Part shown: positions 49,179 through 57,102 of the stretch, piece by piece
Layout: each line of letters starts with the position of its first letter
How positions within the stretch are numbered: position 1 is the stretch's first letter
Origin: Mycolicibacterium llatzerense
GTDB taxonomy: Bacteria > Actinomycetota > Actinomycetes > Mycobacteriales > Mycobacteriaceae
Direction of reading: 5' to 3'
DNA length: 64,000 nt
Assembly: GCF_000878195.1 (NCBI RefSeq)
Contig: NZ_JXST01000024.1
Span: forward strand, 40,333 to 104,332
Notes under the pieces: generated by a model
Databases searched by the model: none
What the model saw: only the letters and a program-made list of their open reading frames with translations
Told to the model about the DNA's origin: nothing
Position numbers and translations under genes: made by a program

Positions 49179-50687
49179 TTACGTGGTCAGCTGTTCCACC
49201 AACTCGACCGCACTGTCCACCGAATCGAGCAACGCACCGACGTGGGCCTTGCTTCCCCGCAGCGGTTCCAGCGTCGGGATCCGCACCAGCGACTCGCCGC
49301 CGAGGTCGAAGATCACCGAGTCCCAACTGGCCGCGGCGATGTCGGCACCGAACCGGCGCAGGCACTCGCCACGGAAGTAGGCGCGGGTGTCGGTGGGCGG
49401 GTTCTCCACCGCGTCGAGCACCTGCTGCTCGGTGACCAGCCGCTTCATCGAGCCGCGCGCCACCAGCCGGTTGTACAGACCCTTGTCCAACCGCACGTCG
49501 GAGTACTGCAGGTCCACCAGGTGCAGGCGCGGCGCGTTCCAGGTCAGGTTCTCCCGCTGCCGGAAGCCCTCCAGCAGGCGCAGCTTGGCCGGCCAGTCCA
49601 GCAGCTCCGCGCATTCCATCGGATCGCGCTCCAGCAGATCGAGGATGTGCGCCCAGGTCTCGATGACGTGGTCGGCGCGCGGGTCGGGGTCGCGGCGCTC
49701 CTGCAGCTTGGCCACCCGCTCCAGGTAGATGCGTTGCAGCGCAAGGGCAGTCAGTTCGCGGCCGTCGGCCAGGGCCACGGTCGCGCGCAGCGACGGGTCC
49801 CGGCTGATGACGTGCACCGCGTGCACCGGCCGGGCCAGCGCCAGATCGGACAACTCGATGCCCTCGGCCTGCCCGAACTCGATCAGATCGAGGACCAGTG
49901 ACGTGGTGCCCACCTTGAGATACGTCGACGTCTCGGCCAGGTTGGCGTCACCGATGATGACGTGCAGCCGGCGGTACTTGTCGGCGTCGGCGTGCGGCTC
50001 GTCGCGGGTGTTGATGATGCCGCGCTTGAGCGTCGTCTCGAGTCCGACCTCGACCTCGATGTAGTCGGCGCGTTGCGTCAGCTGGAAGCCCGGCTCGTCC
50101 CCGGACTGCCCGATACCGACCCGGCCAGAGCCGGTGACAACCTGGCGGGACACGAAGAACGGCGTCAGTCCGGCGATCACCGAGTTGAACGGCGTCTGCC
50201 GGCTCATCAGGTAGTTCTCGTGCGTGCCGTACGACGCGCCCTTGCCGTCGACGTTGTTCTTGTACAGCTGCAGCCTGGCCGCGCCGGGCACGCTGGCCAC
50301 ATACCGAGCCGCGGCCTCCATCACCCGCTCGCCGGCCTTGTCCCAGATGACCGCGTCCATCGGGTCGGTGACCTCGGGCGCGGAGTACTCCGGGTGGGCG
50401 TGGTCGACGTACAACCGGGCGCCGTTGGTGAGGATCATGTTGGCTGCGCCGATCTCGTCGGCGTCGACGATCGGTGCCGGCCCGGTGGTGCGGCTCAGGT
50501 CGAAGCCGCGGGCGTCGCGCAGCGGGGACTCGACCTCGTAGTCCCACCGGGTGCGCTTGGCCCGCTGGATGCCGCTGGCCGCCGCGTACGCGAGCACCGC
50601 CTGCGTGGACGTGAGGATCGGGTTCGCGGTCGGATCAGACGGCGAGGAAATGCCGTATTCGACCTCTGTTCCGATGATCCGTTGCAT
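49179..50687 (-). CDS. dop: Pup deamidase/depupylase Dop
   Basis: 502 residues, glutamine-synthetase fold, paralogue of PafA. N-terminal RIIGTEVEYGIS holds the acidic metal ligands, the Dop loop region follows, and INTRDEPHADADKYRRLHVIIGDAN is shared with PafA. Converts Pup-Gln to Pup-Glu and removes Pup from substrates. ATG at 50687, 7 nt after TAGTCT, so probably leaderless; upstream in-frame extensions are spurious. First gene of dop-pup-prcBA. Confidence 0.97.
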   Translation of the reverse strand: MQRIIGTEVEYGISSPSDPTANPILTSTQAVLAYAAASGIQRAKRTRWDYEVESPLRDARGFDLSRTTGPAPIVDADEIGAANMILTNGARLYVDHAHPEYSAPEVTDPMDAVIWDKAGERVMEAAARYVASVPGAARLQLYKNNVDGKGASYGTHENYLMSRQTPFNSVIAGLTPFFVSRQVVTGSGRVGIGQSGDEPGFQLTQRADYIEVEVGLETTLKRGIINTRDEPHADADKYRRLHVIIGDANLAETSTYLKVGTTSLVLDLIEFGQAEGIELSDLALARPVHAVHVISRDPSLRATVALADGRELTALALQRIYLERVAKLQERRDPDPRADHVIETWAHILDLLERDPMECAELLDWPAKLRLLEGFRQRENLTWNAPRLHLVDLQYSDVRLDKGLYNRLVARGSMKRLVTEQQVLDAVENPPTDTRAYFRGECLRRFGADIAAASWDSVIFDLGGESLVRIPTLEPLRGSKAHVGALLDSVDSAVELVEQLTT

Positions 50688-50700
50688 GGCGCCAAGACTA
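50688..50700 (-). promoter_or_regulatory. Leaderless promoter of the dop-pup-prcBA operon
   Basis: TAGTCT on the minus strand (50695-50700), 7 nt, ATG of dop. The same hexamer and spacing occur before pafB. Confidence 0.5.
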
Positions 50701-50729
50701 GACGGCCTCGATACGCGACGATTGGCCCC

Positions 50730-51914
50730 ATGACCACATCTGGGCAAGCGAAGCGACGGGACAAGCCATCGCGAGCCGACCGGGTCGCCGCCGAGACCTG
50801 GTTTCTGCGCCGAGGCCTGCCGGCAGTGCTGCGTCCGGGTGTTCTGGTGCGACGGCTGTGGCAACGCTCCGCGCCGGCATTGGCCGGGTTCGCGGTGTTC
50901 ATGATCAACTCGATCATCGTGGTGGCGGTCACCGGCCAGCACACCATCAACATCGACGGGCAGCCCACGCGAACCGACTGGTTCATCCTGGCGCTGGTGC
51001 TGTTGGTGGCACCGGTCGCGATGCTCGTGGGGTGGCGAGTGTCGCTCATCTCGTCGTGGCGCAACCGGGCCGCAGCGGCCGCGGTCTCGGTGGCGGTGTG
51101 CCTGGCCGGCGCGGTGTTCGGCGGCCCCGGCCCGCGAGTCGGCGGCAATCTGGTCTATGTCGCGCTGATCATCGTCGTCATCCTGGCCTGCACCGCGACC
51201 GGTATCGGATCGATCCTCGGCTGGGCCCTCGACGTGACGGCGCACAGCCTTTCGCTGATGGGCACCCTCTTCGTGCGGGCGCTGCCGGTCATGCTGCTCA
51301 CCGTGCTGGTGTTCTTCAACACCTACGTCTGGCTGATGGCCGCGATCGTCAGCCGGGCCCGGTTGTGGGGCGCGCTGGGCTTCCTGGCGCTCATCGCGGT
51401 GGCGTTCGTCATCGCATCGACGGTGGACCGCGTCCGCCCGATCCTGACCGCCGCGACGCCCGACACACCCGAGGCCCAGCTCGAGGTCCTGGCGGACACC
51501 CCATTCGCTGACATGGCCGCCGTCAGCCAGCGAGTTCCCTTGTCCCGCATCGAGCGGGTCAACGTGGTGTTCGTCCTGGCGATGTCTCAGGTGCTGCAGT
51601 TGCTGATCGTCGCCCTGGTGACCGCGTTCATCTTCCTGGTGCTCGGGCTGATCCTGATCGACCCGAAACTGCTCGCCGAATGGACCCGCAACAACGGCGC
51701 TCCCGACGGCACCGTCTTCGGCATGACGCTGCCGATACCGGAGTCGCTGATCCAGACGACGTTGTTCCTGGGCGCGCTGACGTTCATGTACATCACGGCG
51801 CGTACGACGACCGATGCCTCATACCGGGCCGAGTTTGTCGACCCTCAGGTCGACAGTCTGCGACGCCGGCTGGATGCCCGCGACCGGTACCTCGCCGACC
51901 GCAAACGAGTGTGA
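50730..51914 (+). CDS. Multi-pass membrane protein (Rv2113-like)
   Basis: 394 residues. About eight hydrophobic segments, for example FAVFMINSIIVVAVTG, FILALVLLVAPVAMLVG, VYVALIIVVILACTATGIG and MLLTVLVFFNTYVWLM, with a charged C-terminal tail (LRRRLDARDRYLADRK). No recognised functional motif. Rv2113 holds the same place beside dop in M. tuberculosis; the Rv2114 neighbour is absent here. ATG at 50730, divergent from dop by 42 nt. It shares a large hairpin with the convergent mpa gene. Confidence 0.8.
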   Translation: MTTSGQAKRRDKPSRADRVAAETWFLRRGLPAVLRPGVLVRRLWQRSAPALAGFAVFMINSIIVVAVTGQHTINIDGQPTRTDWFILALVLLVAPVAMLVGWRVSLISSWRNRAAAAAVSVAVCLAGAVFGGPGPRVGGNLVYVALIIVVILACTATGIGSILGWALDVTAHSLSLMGTLFVRALPVMLLTVLVFFNTYVWLMAAIVSRARLWGALGFLALIAVAFVIASTVDRVRPILTAATPDTPEAQLEVLADTPFADMAAVSQRVPLSRIERVNVVFVLAMSQVLQLLIVALVTAFIFLVLGLILIDPKLLAEWTRNNGAPDGTVFGMTLPIPESLIQTTLFLGALTFMYITARTTTDASYRAEFVDPQVDSLRRRLDARDRYLADRKRV

Positions 51915-51963
51915 GGGCTGTGCAGGCAATTCCGAAGTCTTGCGTGCACAGCCCTCACACTCG
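51906..51963. terminator. 19-bp perfect inverted repeat between membrane gene and mpa
   Basis: CGAGTGTGAGGGCTGTGCA (51906-51924) and its exact complement (51945-51963), spacer 20 nt. It contains the stop codon of the membrane protein gene and ends 7 nt before the mpa stop. A bidirectional terminator is the simplest reading. Confidence 0.7.
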
Positions 51964-51969
51964 TCGCGA

Positions 51970-53817
51970 CTACAGGTACTGACCCAGGTTGCTCTCGGTA
52001 TCGATGGCACGGCTCGCAGACGAGCTCTTGCCGGTGACCAGCGTGCGGATGTAGACGATCCGCTCGCCCTTCTTGCCCGAGATCCGTGCCCAGTCATCGG
52101 GATTGGTGGTGTTGGGCAGGTCTTCGTTCTCGGCGAACTCGTCGACGATCGAATCCAGCAGATGCTGCACCCGCAGGCCGTGCGAACCTGTTTCCAACAC
52201 CGACTTGATGGCGTACTTCTTGGCCCGGTCCACGACGTTCTGGATCATGGCGCCCGAGTTGAAGTCCTTGAAGTACATGACCTCCTTGTCGCCGTTGGCG
52301 TAGGTCACTTCCAGGAAGCGGTTGTCGTCGATCTCGGCGTACATCCGGTCCACGATCTTCTCGATCATCGCCTTGATGGTGTGCGCCCGATCGCCGTTGA
52401 ACTCGCCCAGGTCGTCGGCGTGCACCGGCAGGTTCTCCGTGAGGTACTTGCTGAAGATGTCCTGTGCCGCTTCGGCGTCTGGCCGCTCGATCTTGATCTT
52501 CACGTCCAGGCGGCCGGGCCGTAGGATCGCGGGGTCGATCATGTCCTCGCGGTTGGAGGCGCCGATGACGATGACGTTCTCCAGGCCCTCGACACCGTCG
52601 ATCTCCGAAAGCAGCTGCGGCACAACCGTCGTCTCCACATCGGAGCTGACGCCAGTGCCACGGGTGCGGAAGATCGAGTCCATCTCGTCGAAGAACACGA
52701 TCACCGGGGTGCCTTCGGACGCCTTCTCACGGGCGCGCTGGAAGATCAGCCGGATGTGCCGCTCGGTCTCGCCGACGAACTTGTTGAGCAGCTCGGGGCC
52801 CTTGATGTTCAGGAAGTAGCTCTTGGCCTCGCGGGCGTCGTCACCACGGATTTCGGCCATCTTCTTGGCCAGCGAGTTGGCGACGGCCTTGGCGATCAGC
52901 GTCTTGCCGCAACCAGGAGGGCCGTAGAGCAGGACGCCCTTCGGCGGCCGCAGCGAGTACTCCTTGTACAGATCCTTGTGCAGGAACGGCAGCTCCACCG
53001 CGTCGCGGATCAGCTCGATCTGTCGCGTCAGGCCGCCGATGTCCTCGTAGCTCACGTCGGGCACCTCTTCGAGAACCAGGTCCTCGACCTCGGCCTTGGG
53101 AATCCGTTCGAAGGCGTACCCGGCCTTGCTGTCGACCAGCAGCGAGTCACCCGGCCGCAGCTTGCGCGCCCGCTCGTCGGCCAGGTCGTCGACACCCTCG
53201 AGCACCTCGGCAACCTCGGGATCGAGGAACTCCAGCGCGACCAACGGCTCGGCAAGCCAGACGATGCGCTCCTCGTCGGCATGGCCGACCACCAGGGCAC
53301 GCTTTCCGTCGTTCAGGATTTCGCGCAATGTGCTGATCTCGCCGACCGCCTCGAACGAGCCGGCCTCGACCACCGTCAGCGCCTCGTTGAGACGGACGGT
53401 CTGGCCCTGCTTGAGTTCGGACACCTCGATGTTCGGCGACACCGACAACCGCATCTTGCGCCCGGAGGTGAAGACATCGACGGTGTCGTCGTCGTGAGCG
53501 AGCAGCAAGACGCCGTAGCCGCTGGGCGGCTGCCCAAGTCGATCGACCTCCTCGCGGAGCGCCAGCAACTGCTGTCGCGCCTCTTTGAGGGTGTCCATCA
53601 GCTTGCCGTTGCGAGTCGTCAGCGAATCGATTCGGGCTTCGAGCTGCTGCACATCGCGCGGTCCGCGGTGCGCCGCGGCCGCGTTCGTGAGCTGCTCGCG
53701 CAACGCCGCCGTTTCACTGCGAAGCCGCGCCAACTCGGCCGCATCAGTGCTGGACATGGGGTTCTGACGAGGTATGCCCGGGTTGCCGAAGGCGTCCGGG
53801 CGATCCATTTCAGACAT
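51970..53817 (-). CDS. mpa: Proteasome-activating AAA+ ATPase Mpa (ARC)
   Basis: 615 residues. A coiled coil at about 25-80 recruits Pup. Two OB folds follow (to about 240), then one AAA+ domain with Walker A GPPGCGKT (near 300), Walker B VIVFFDEMD, and arginine-finger region ILRPGRLD. The C-terminus GQYL is the motif that docks PrcA. Unfolds pupylated proteins for the 20S core. ATG at 53817 behind AAAGGAG; a longer in-frame start was not chosen because the family begins here. It is transcribed separately from dop-pup-prcBA. Confidence 0.97.
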   Translation of the reverse strand: MSEMDRPDAFGNPGIPRQNPMSSTDAAELARLRSETAALREQLTNAAAAHRGPRDVQQLEARIDSLTTRNGKLMDTLKEARQQLLALREEVDRLGQPPSGYGVLLLAHDDDTVDVFTSGRKMRLSVSPNIEVSELKQGQTVRLNEALTVVEAGSFEAVGEISTLREILNDGKRALVVGHADEERIVWLAEPLVALEFLDPEVAEVLEGVDDLADERARKLRPGDSLLVDSKAGYAFERIPKAEVEDLVLEEVPDVSYEDIGGLTRQIELIRDAVELPFLHKDLYKEYSLRPPKGVLLYGPPGCGKTLIAKAVANSLAKKMAEIRGDDAREAKSYFLNIKGPELLNKFVGETERHIRLIFQRAREKASEGTPVIVFFDEMDSIFRTRGTGVSSDVETTVVPQLLSEIDGVEGLENVIVIGASNREDMIDPAILRPGRLDVKIKIERPDAEAAQDIFSKYLTENLPVHADDLGEFNGDRAHTIKAMIEKIVDRMYAEIDDNRFLEVTYANGDKEVMYFKDFNSGAMIQNVVDRAKKYAIKSVLETGSHGLRVQHLLDSIVDEFAENEDLPNTTNPDDWARISGKKGERIVYIRTLVTGKSSSASRAIDTESNLGQYL

Positions 53818-53975
53818 CTTGCGCTCCTTTCCCGCACCGGAAGTTGGTGCGGCGGATACCTCAACGCTACCGGCCATCCGTCATTCATGGGCGTTCAAGG
53901 AATCGCGACACACGGGTGTTGCTCTGACCGCGCTGTTAACCTCATACCCAAGTCGGGCTCATCGAAAGGACCGCA

Positions 53976-54482
53976 GTGATCGTCAAATCCCTCGTCACCG
54001 GCATGGCAGCCGCCGCCCTCGTAGGTGCAGCAGCCGTCGGTACGACTGTGGCGTCTCAGCCGGCCGGCCTGACCGCTGGCACGTCACCGGCCGTCGCGCC
54101 GGTCGTCCGCCAGGTGCCGCTGCCCCAGGCCCCCGCGCCGGGCCTGCAGGCGTCGCTGGTGTCCACGCTCAGCGGTCTGACGGCCGCCGGGAGCTTCGCC
54201 GGGTCCAAGGGCAGCTACATCCAGGGCGGCGTCGGCCGACTCGAGGCCATCACCGCCGACCGGGCGTACAGCAACGCCGTCAAGCAGGGCGTGTTCCCCA
54301 TGAGCTTCGCCGTTGCCGACATCGATGACCTCGGCGACGGCACCGCGACGGCCAACGTCACAGCCACCGCCGCCACCGGAGCCACTGCAGCCCAGCCGCT
54401 GACCTTCGTCGCCGGCCCCAGCCCGACCGGCTGGCAGCTGTCCAAGGGGTCTGCCATGGCCCTGCTGTCGTCGGTGAAGTAG
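53976..54482 (+). CDS. Secreted MTB12/CFP-2-family antigen-like protein
   Basis: 168 residues. Sec signal peptide (VKSLVTGMAAAALVGAAAVGTTVAS). The mature part matches the low-molecular-weight antigen MTB12 pattern: LSGLTAAGSFAGSKGSYIQGGVG, a central FPMSFAVADI and C-terminal GWQLSKGSAMALL. Function unknown; a SnoaL-like fold is inferred. GTG start behind AAAGGA. Followed by a lipoprotein that looks like its paralogue 16 nt on. The 158-nt gap to mpa holds the promoters of both genes. Confidence 0.82.
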   Translation: MIVKSLVTGMAAAALVGAAAVGTTVASQPAGLTAGTSPAVAPVVRQVPLPQAPAPGLQASLVSTLSGLTAAGSFAGSKGSYIQGGVGRLEAITADRAYSNAVKQGVFPMSFAVADIDDLGDGTATANVTATAATGATAAQPLTFVAGPSPTGWQLSKGSAMALLSSVK

Positions 54483-54498
54483 GCACCAGGAACAACCG

Positions 54499-55026
54499 GT
54501 GAAGTCAACCCGAGGGACCCTGATCGCCGTCGTCGTGGCGGCGATCGGGTTGGCCGGGTGCAGTGAACACGTCGAGCCGCCGGCCGACCCGATGCCCCGT
54601 TCGCTGCTGACCACCGACGCCAAGACGCCGGCGGCCGCGCCGCTGCCGCCGCCCGATGCGCTCACCGCGGTGCTGTACAAGATCGCCGACCCGGCGGTGC
54701 CCTCGGCACAAAAGATCGGGCTGATCCAATACGGCACCGCCGAGGATCAGGCCGGGCTGGACAGCTTCACCAAAGCGCTGCGCGACAACGGCTTCAATCC
54801 GATGAACGTGACGGCCACCGAGCTGCTGTGGTCAGCCGGCCAGCCGGGCGACATCATCGCCACCATCACGATCAGTTCCGTCGCCGCACCGGACAACAAA
54901 TTCACGTTCCCCATGGAGTTCAGTCCCATCCGGGATACGTGGCAGCTGAATCGGCAAACCGCCACCCTGCTGCTGAAGGTCGGCCAACCGGGTGGGCCGG
55001 GCGGCGCGACCACCCCGGGTCGCTGA
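54499..55026 (+). CDS. lppK: LppK-like lipoprotein
   Basis: 175 residues. Signal peptide with lipobox GLAGC, lipidated at C21. The mature domain shares with the preceding MTB12-like protein the order LYKIADPAVP, then GLIQYGTAEDQ, then NVTATELLW, then WQLNRQTATLLL. Rv2116 (lppK) occupies this position in M. tuberculosis. GTG start, 16 nt after the MTB12-like gene, so cotranscribed. A short Gly/Pro-rich tail ends the protein. Confidence 0.8.
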   Translation: MKSTRGTLIAVVVAAIGLAGCSEHVEPPADPMPRSLLTTDAKTPAAAPLPPPDALTAVLYKIADPAVPSAQKIGLIQYGTAEDQAGLDSFTKALRDNGFNPMNVTATELLWSAGQPGDIIATITISSVAAPDNKFTFPMEFSPIRDTWQLNRQTATLLLKVGQPGGPGGATTPGR

Positions 55027-55033
55027 GCTGTCG

Positions 55034-55324
55034 ATGTGGGTCGGGTGGTTGGAGTTCGACCTGTTGCTCGGCGATGTGCACTCGCTGAAAGAGAAGCGCT
55101 CGGTGGTCCGGCCGATCATCGCCGAACTTCGGAAGTTGTCCGTCTCTGTCGCTGAAAGCGGCAATCAGGATCTGCACCGTCGGGCATCGATCGGCGTTGC
55201 CGTGGTGGCGTCCCACCGCAGTTTCGTCGTCGACGTGCTCGACGCCGCCGAACGCCAGGTGGCGGCCCGACCGGAGATCGAGTTGTTGTCCGTGCGGCGA
55301 GGTCTGGTCAGCAGCGAGGACTAG
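55034..55324 (+). CDS. DUF503 (YlxP-like) protein
   Basis: 96 residues, MWVGWLEFDLLLGDVHSLKEKRS then RPIIAELRKLSVSVAESGNQDLHRRASIGVAVVA, the DUF503 pattern. YlxP homologues are ribosome-associated factors in Gram-positive bacteria. It is Rv2117-like in synteny. Starts 7 nt after lppK without a clear ribosome-binding site, so translation is probably coupled. It overlaps the convergent trmI by 4 nt. Confidence 0.85.
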   Translation: MWVGWLEFDLLLGDVHSLKEKRSVVRPIIAELRKLSVSVAESGNQDLHRRASIGVAVVASHRSFVVDVLDAAERQVAARPEIELLSVRRGLVSSED

Positions 55325-56148
55325 ATGTTGCGCTTGCGGCGCAGCGGCTGCGGCGTCACGGCGCCCGGCGCCAGCCGGCGGGCACTGATCAGGAACGCGG
55401 TGTGTCCACGCATCGAATGCTGCGGACGCACCGCGAGGCCGACGACGTCCCAACCGCGCTGCAGCGACTCCCACGACCGCGGCTCGGTCCAGCACTGCTG
55501 CTCGCGCAGCGCCTCGACCGTCTTCGACAACTGGGTGACGGTCGCGACGTAGACGATCAGCACGCCACCCGGGACCAGCGCCTTCGAGACCGTCTCCAGC
55601 ACGTCCCACGGCGCGAGCATGTCGAGCACCACACGGTCGACCTCGCCGCCGTCGTAGTCGTTGAGGTCGGCGATGACCAGGTTCCAGTTCTCGGGCCGCT
55701 CGCCGAAGAAGGTCTCGACGTTGCGCACCGCATGCACGGCGTGGTCGTCGCGGACCTCGTAGGAGGTCACGGAACCGCCCGGTCCGACGGCCCGCAGCAG
55801 CGAACACGTCAGCGCCCCGGAGCCGGCGCCGGCCTCCAAAACCCTTGCGCCGGGGAAGATGTCGCCCTCGTGCACGATCTGCGCGGCGTCCTTCGGGTAG
55901 ATGACCTGCGCGCCGCGCGGCATCGAGAGGACGTAGTCGATCAGCAGCGGACGCAGTACCAGGAAGGGGTCGCCGTTGGTGGATTTCACCACGCTGCCCT
56001 CGGGCTGGTCGATCACCGAATCGTGGGCGACGATGCCGCGATGGGTGTGGAACTCCCCACCCGTGGCCAGCACCATCGTGTAGTGCCGGCCTTTGGCGTC
56101 GGTCAGTTGGACGCGGTCGCCGACGGTGAAGGGTCCGGTGATTCTCAC
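55321..56148 (-). CDS. trmI: tRNA (adenine58-N1)-methyltransferase TrmI
   Basis: 275 residues from GTG (VRITGPFTVGDRVQ). N-terminal beta domain, then a Rossmann domain with IFPGARVLEAGAGSGALTCSLLRAVGP (about 100-126), DRVVLDMLAPWDVL and GGVLIVYVATVTQL. Methylates A58 in the T-loop of tRNAs as a tetramer; Rv2118c is the studied homologue. A TTG 17 codons upstream would lengthen the protein beyond the family. It runs divergently from the RecB-family mini-ORF. Confidence 0.93.
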   Translation of the reverse strand: MRITGPFTVGDRVQLTDAKGRHYTMVLATGGEFHTHRGIVAHDSVIDQPEGSVVKSTNGDPFLVLRPLLIDYVLSMPRGAQVIYPKDAAQIVHEGDIFPGARVLEAGAGSGALTCSLLRAVGPGGSVTSYEVRDDHAVHAVRNVETFFGERPENWNLVIADLNDYDGGEVDRVVLDMLAPWDVLETVSKALVPGGVLIVYVATVTQLSKTVEALREQQCWTEPRSWESLQRGWDVVGLAVRPQHSMRGHTAFLISARRLAPGAVTPQPLRRKRNI

Positions 56149-56201
56149 CGGGCCAGCCTGCCAGCCGACCCGTCCCGGCGGACGGCCGGGGTTCGGCAAC
56201 T

Positions 56202-56230
56202 TTGTCGTCGCCCCCGCCTAAGCTGCTGAT
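56202..56230 (+). promoter_or_regulatory. PafBC-type leaderless promoter of the RecB-family nuclease
   Basis: TTGTCGTCG (56202-56210), 8 nt, TAAGCT (56219-56224), 6 nt, ATG. Core TTGTCR and both spacings match the RecA-NDp motif; the less conserved gtg is tcg here. Confidence 0.6.
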
Positions 56231-56272
56231 ATGAGTGCCGCCAGCGAGGAGCCAAAGGCGGACCGCGCATGA
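56231..56272 (+). CDS. Leaderless 13-codon mini-ORF coupled to the RecB-family nuclease
   Basis: Encodes MSAASEEPKADRA. The ATG is 6 nt after TAAGCT, so it should be the 5' end of the mRNA. Its TGA overlaps the nuclease ATG (ATGA, 56269-56272). This is the same design as at 7742-7792, before another nuclease. Most likely a device to load ribosomes on a leaderless message. Confidence 0.5.
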   Translation: MSAASEEPKADRA

Positions 56273-57102
56273 CCGCTGCCGCCCCTGTCCGACGGCCCGC
56301 GCTGTCGCCGTCGCGGGCCGGTGACTTCAAACAGTGCCCTCTGCTCTACCGGTTCCGGGCCATCGACCGGCTGCCCGAGCCGTCGTCGACCGCCCAGTTG
56401 CGCGGATCGGTGGTGCATGCCGCGCTGGAGCAGCTGTACGCACTGCCCGCCATCGACCGCGTGCCGGAGACCGCCCTGTCCCTGGTCATACCGGCCTGGG
56501 ATGCCGTGGTGACGGAGAAGCCCGAGCTGGCCGAGGAGATCGCGCCCGAGTTGCGGGAGACGTTGCTCAAGGAAGCGCGGGCCCTGCTGGCCGGGTACTA
56601 CCGGCTGGAGGACCCGACGCGGTTCGACCCGCAGAGCTGCGAACAACGCGTCGAGGTCGAGTTGTCCGACGGCACGCTGCTGCGCGGATTCGTCGACCGG
56701 ATCGACGTGGCGCCGACCGGCGAGCTGCGGGTCGTCGACTACAAGACCGGCAAGGCGCCGCCGGAGGCGCGGGCGCTGGCCGAGTTCAAGGCCATGTTCC
56801 AGATGAAGTTCTACGCGGTGGCCCTGCTCCGCATCCGGGGCGTGGTGCCGGCGCGGCTGCGGCTGCTGTATCTGGCGGACAGCCAGGTGCTGGACTACAG
56901 CCCCGATCTGGCCGAGCTGGAGAGGTTCGAGAAGACACTGATGGCCATCTGGCAGGCCATTCAAAAGTCCGGCGAGACCGGTGACTTCCGGCCCAACCCG
57001 TCCAAGCTATGTTCCTGGTGCACACACCAAGAACTGTGCCCCGCGTTCGGTGGCACTCCCCCGCCCTATCCGGGCTGGCCAGACAGTTTCGGAATTGCAT
57101 GA
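56269..57102 (+). CDS. RecB-family PD-(D/E)xK nuclease with probable Fe-S cysteines
   Basis: 277 residues, Rv2119-like. LSPSRAGDFKQCPLLYRFR near residue 20 carries the first cysteine; the nuclease core has DRIDVAPTGELRVVDYKTGKAP (about 144-165, with D and K of PD-DxK). The C-terminal CSWCTHQELCPAFG supplies three more cysteines. A Cys plus C-x2-C-x5-C layout is that of AddB/Cas4 iron-sulfur nucleases. A DNA-end-processing role is inferred. Behind a PafBC-type promoter. It overlaps the thioesterase-like gene (ATGA). Confidence 0.85.
   Translation: MTAAAPVRRPALSPSRAGDFKQCPLLYRFRAIDRLPEPSSTAQLRGSVVHAALEQLYALPAIDRVPETALSLVIPAWDAVVTEKPELAEEIAPELRETLLKEARALLAGYYRLEDPTRFDPQSCEQRVEVELSDGTLLRGFVDRIDVAPTGELRVVDYKTGKAPPEARALAEFKAMFQMKFYAVALLRIRGVVPARLRLLYLADSQVLDYSPDLAELERFEKTLMAIWQAIQKSGETGDFRPNPSKLCSWCTHQELCPAFGGTPPPYPGWPDSFGIA

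Noticed and set aside
50686..50733. 15-codon ORF whose TGA overlaps the start of the Rv2113-like gene
   Set aside because: It resembles the two mini-ORFs, but lacks a TAnnnT at leaderless spacing and lies over the dop start, so chance is likely.
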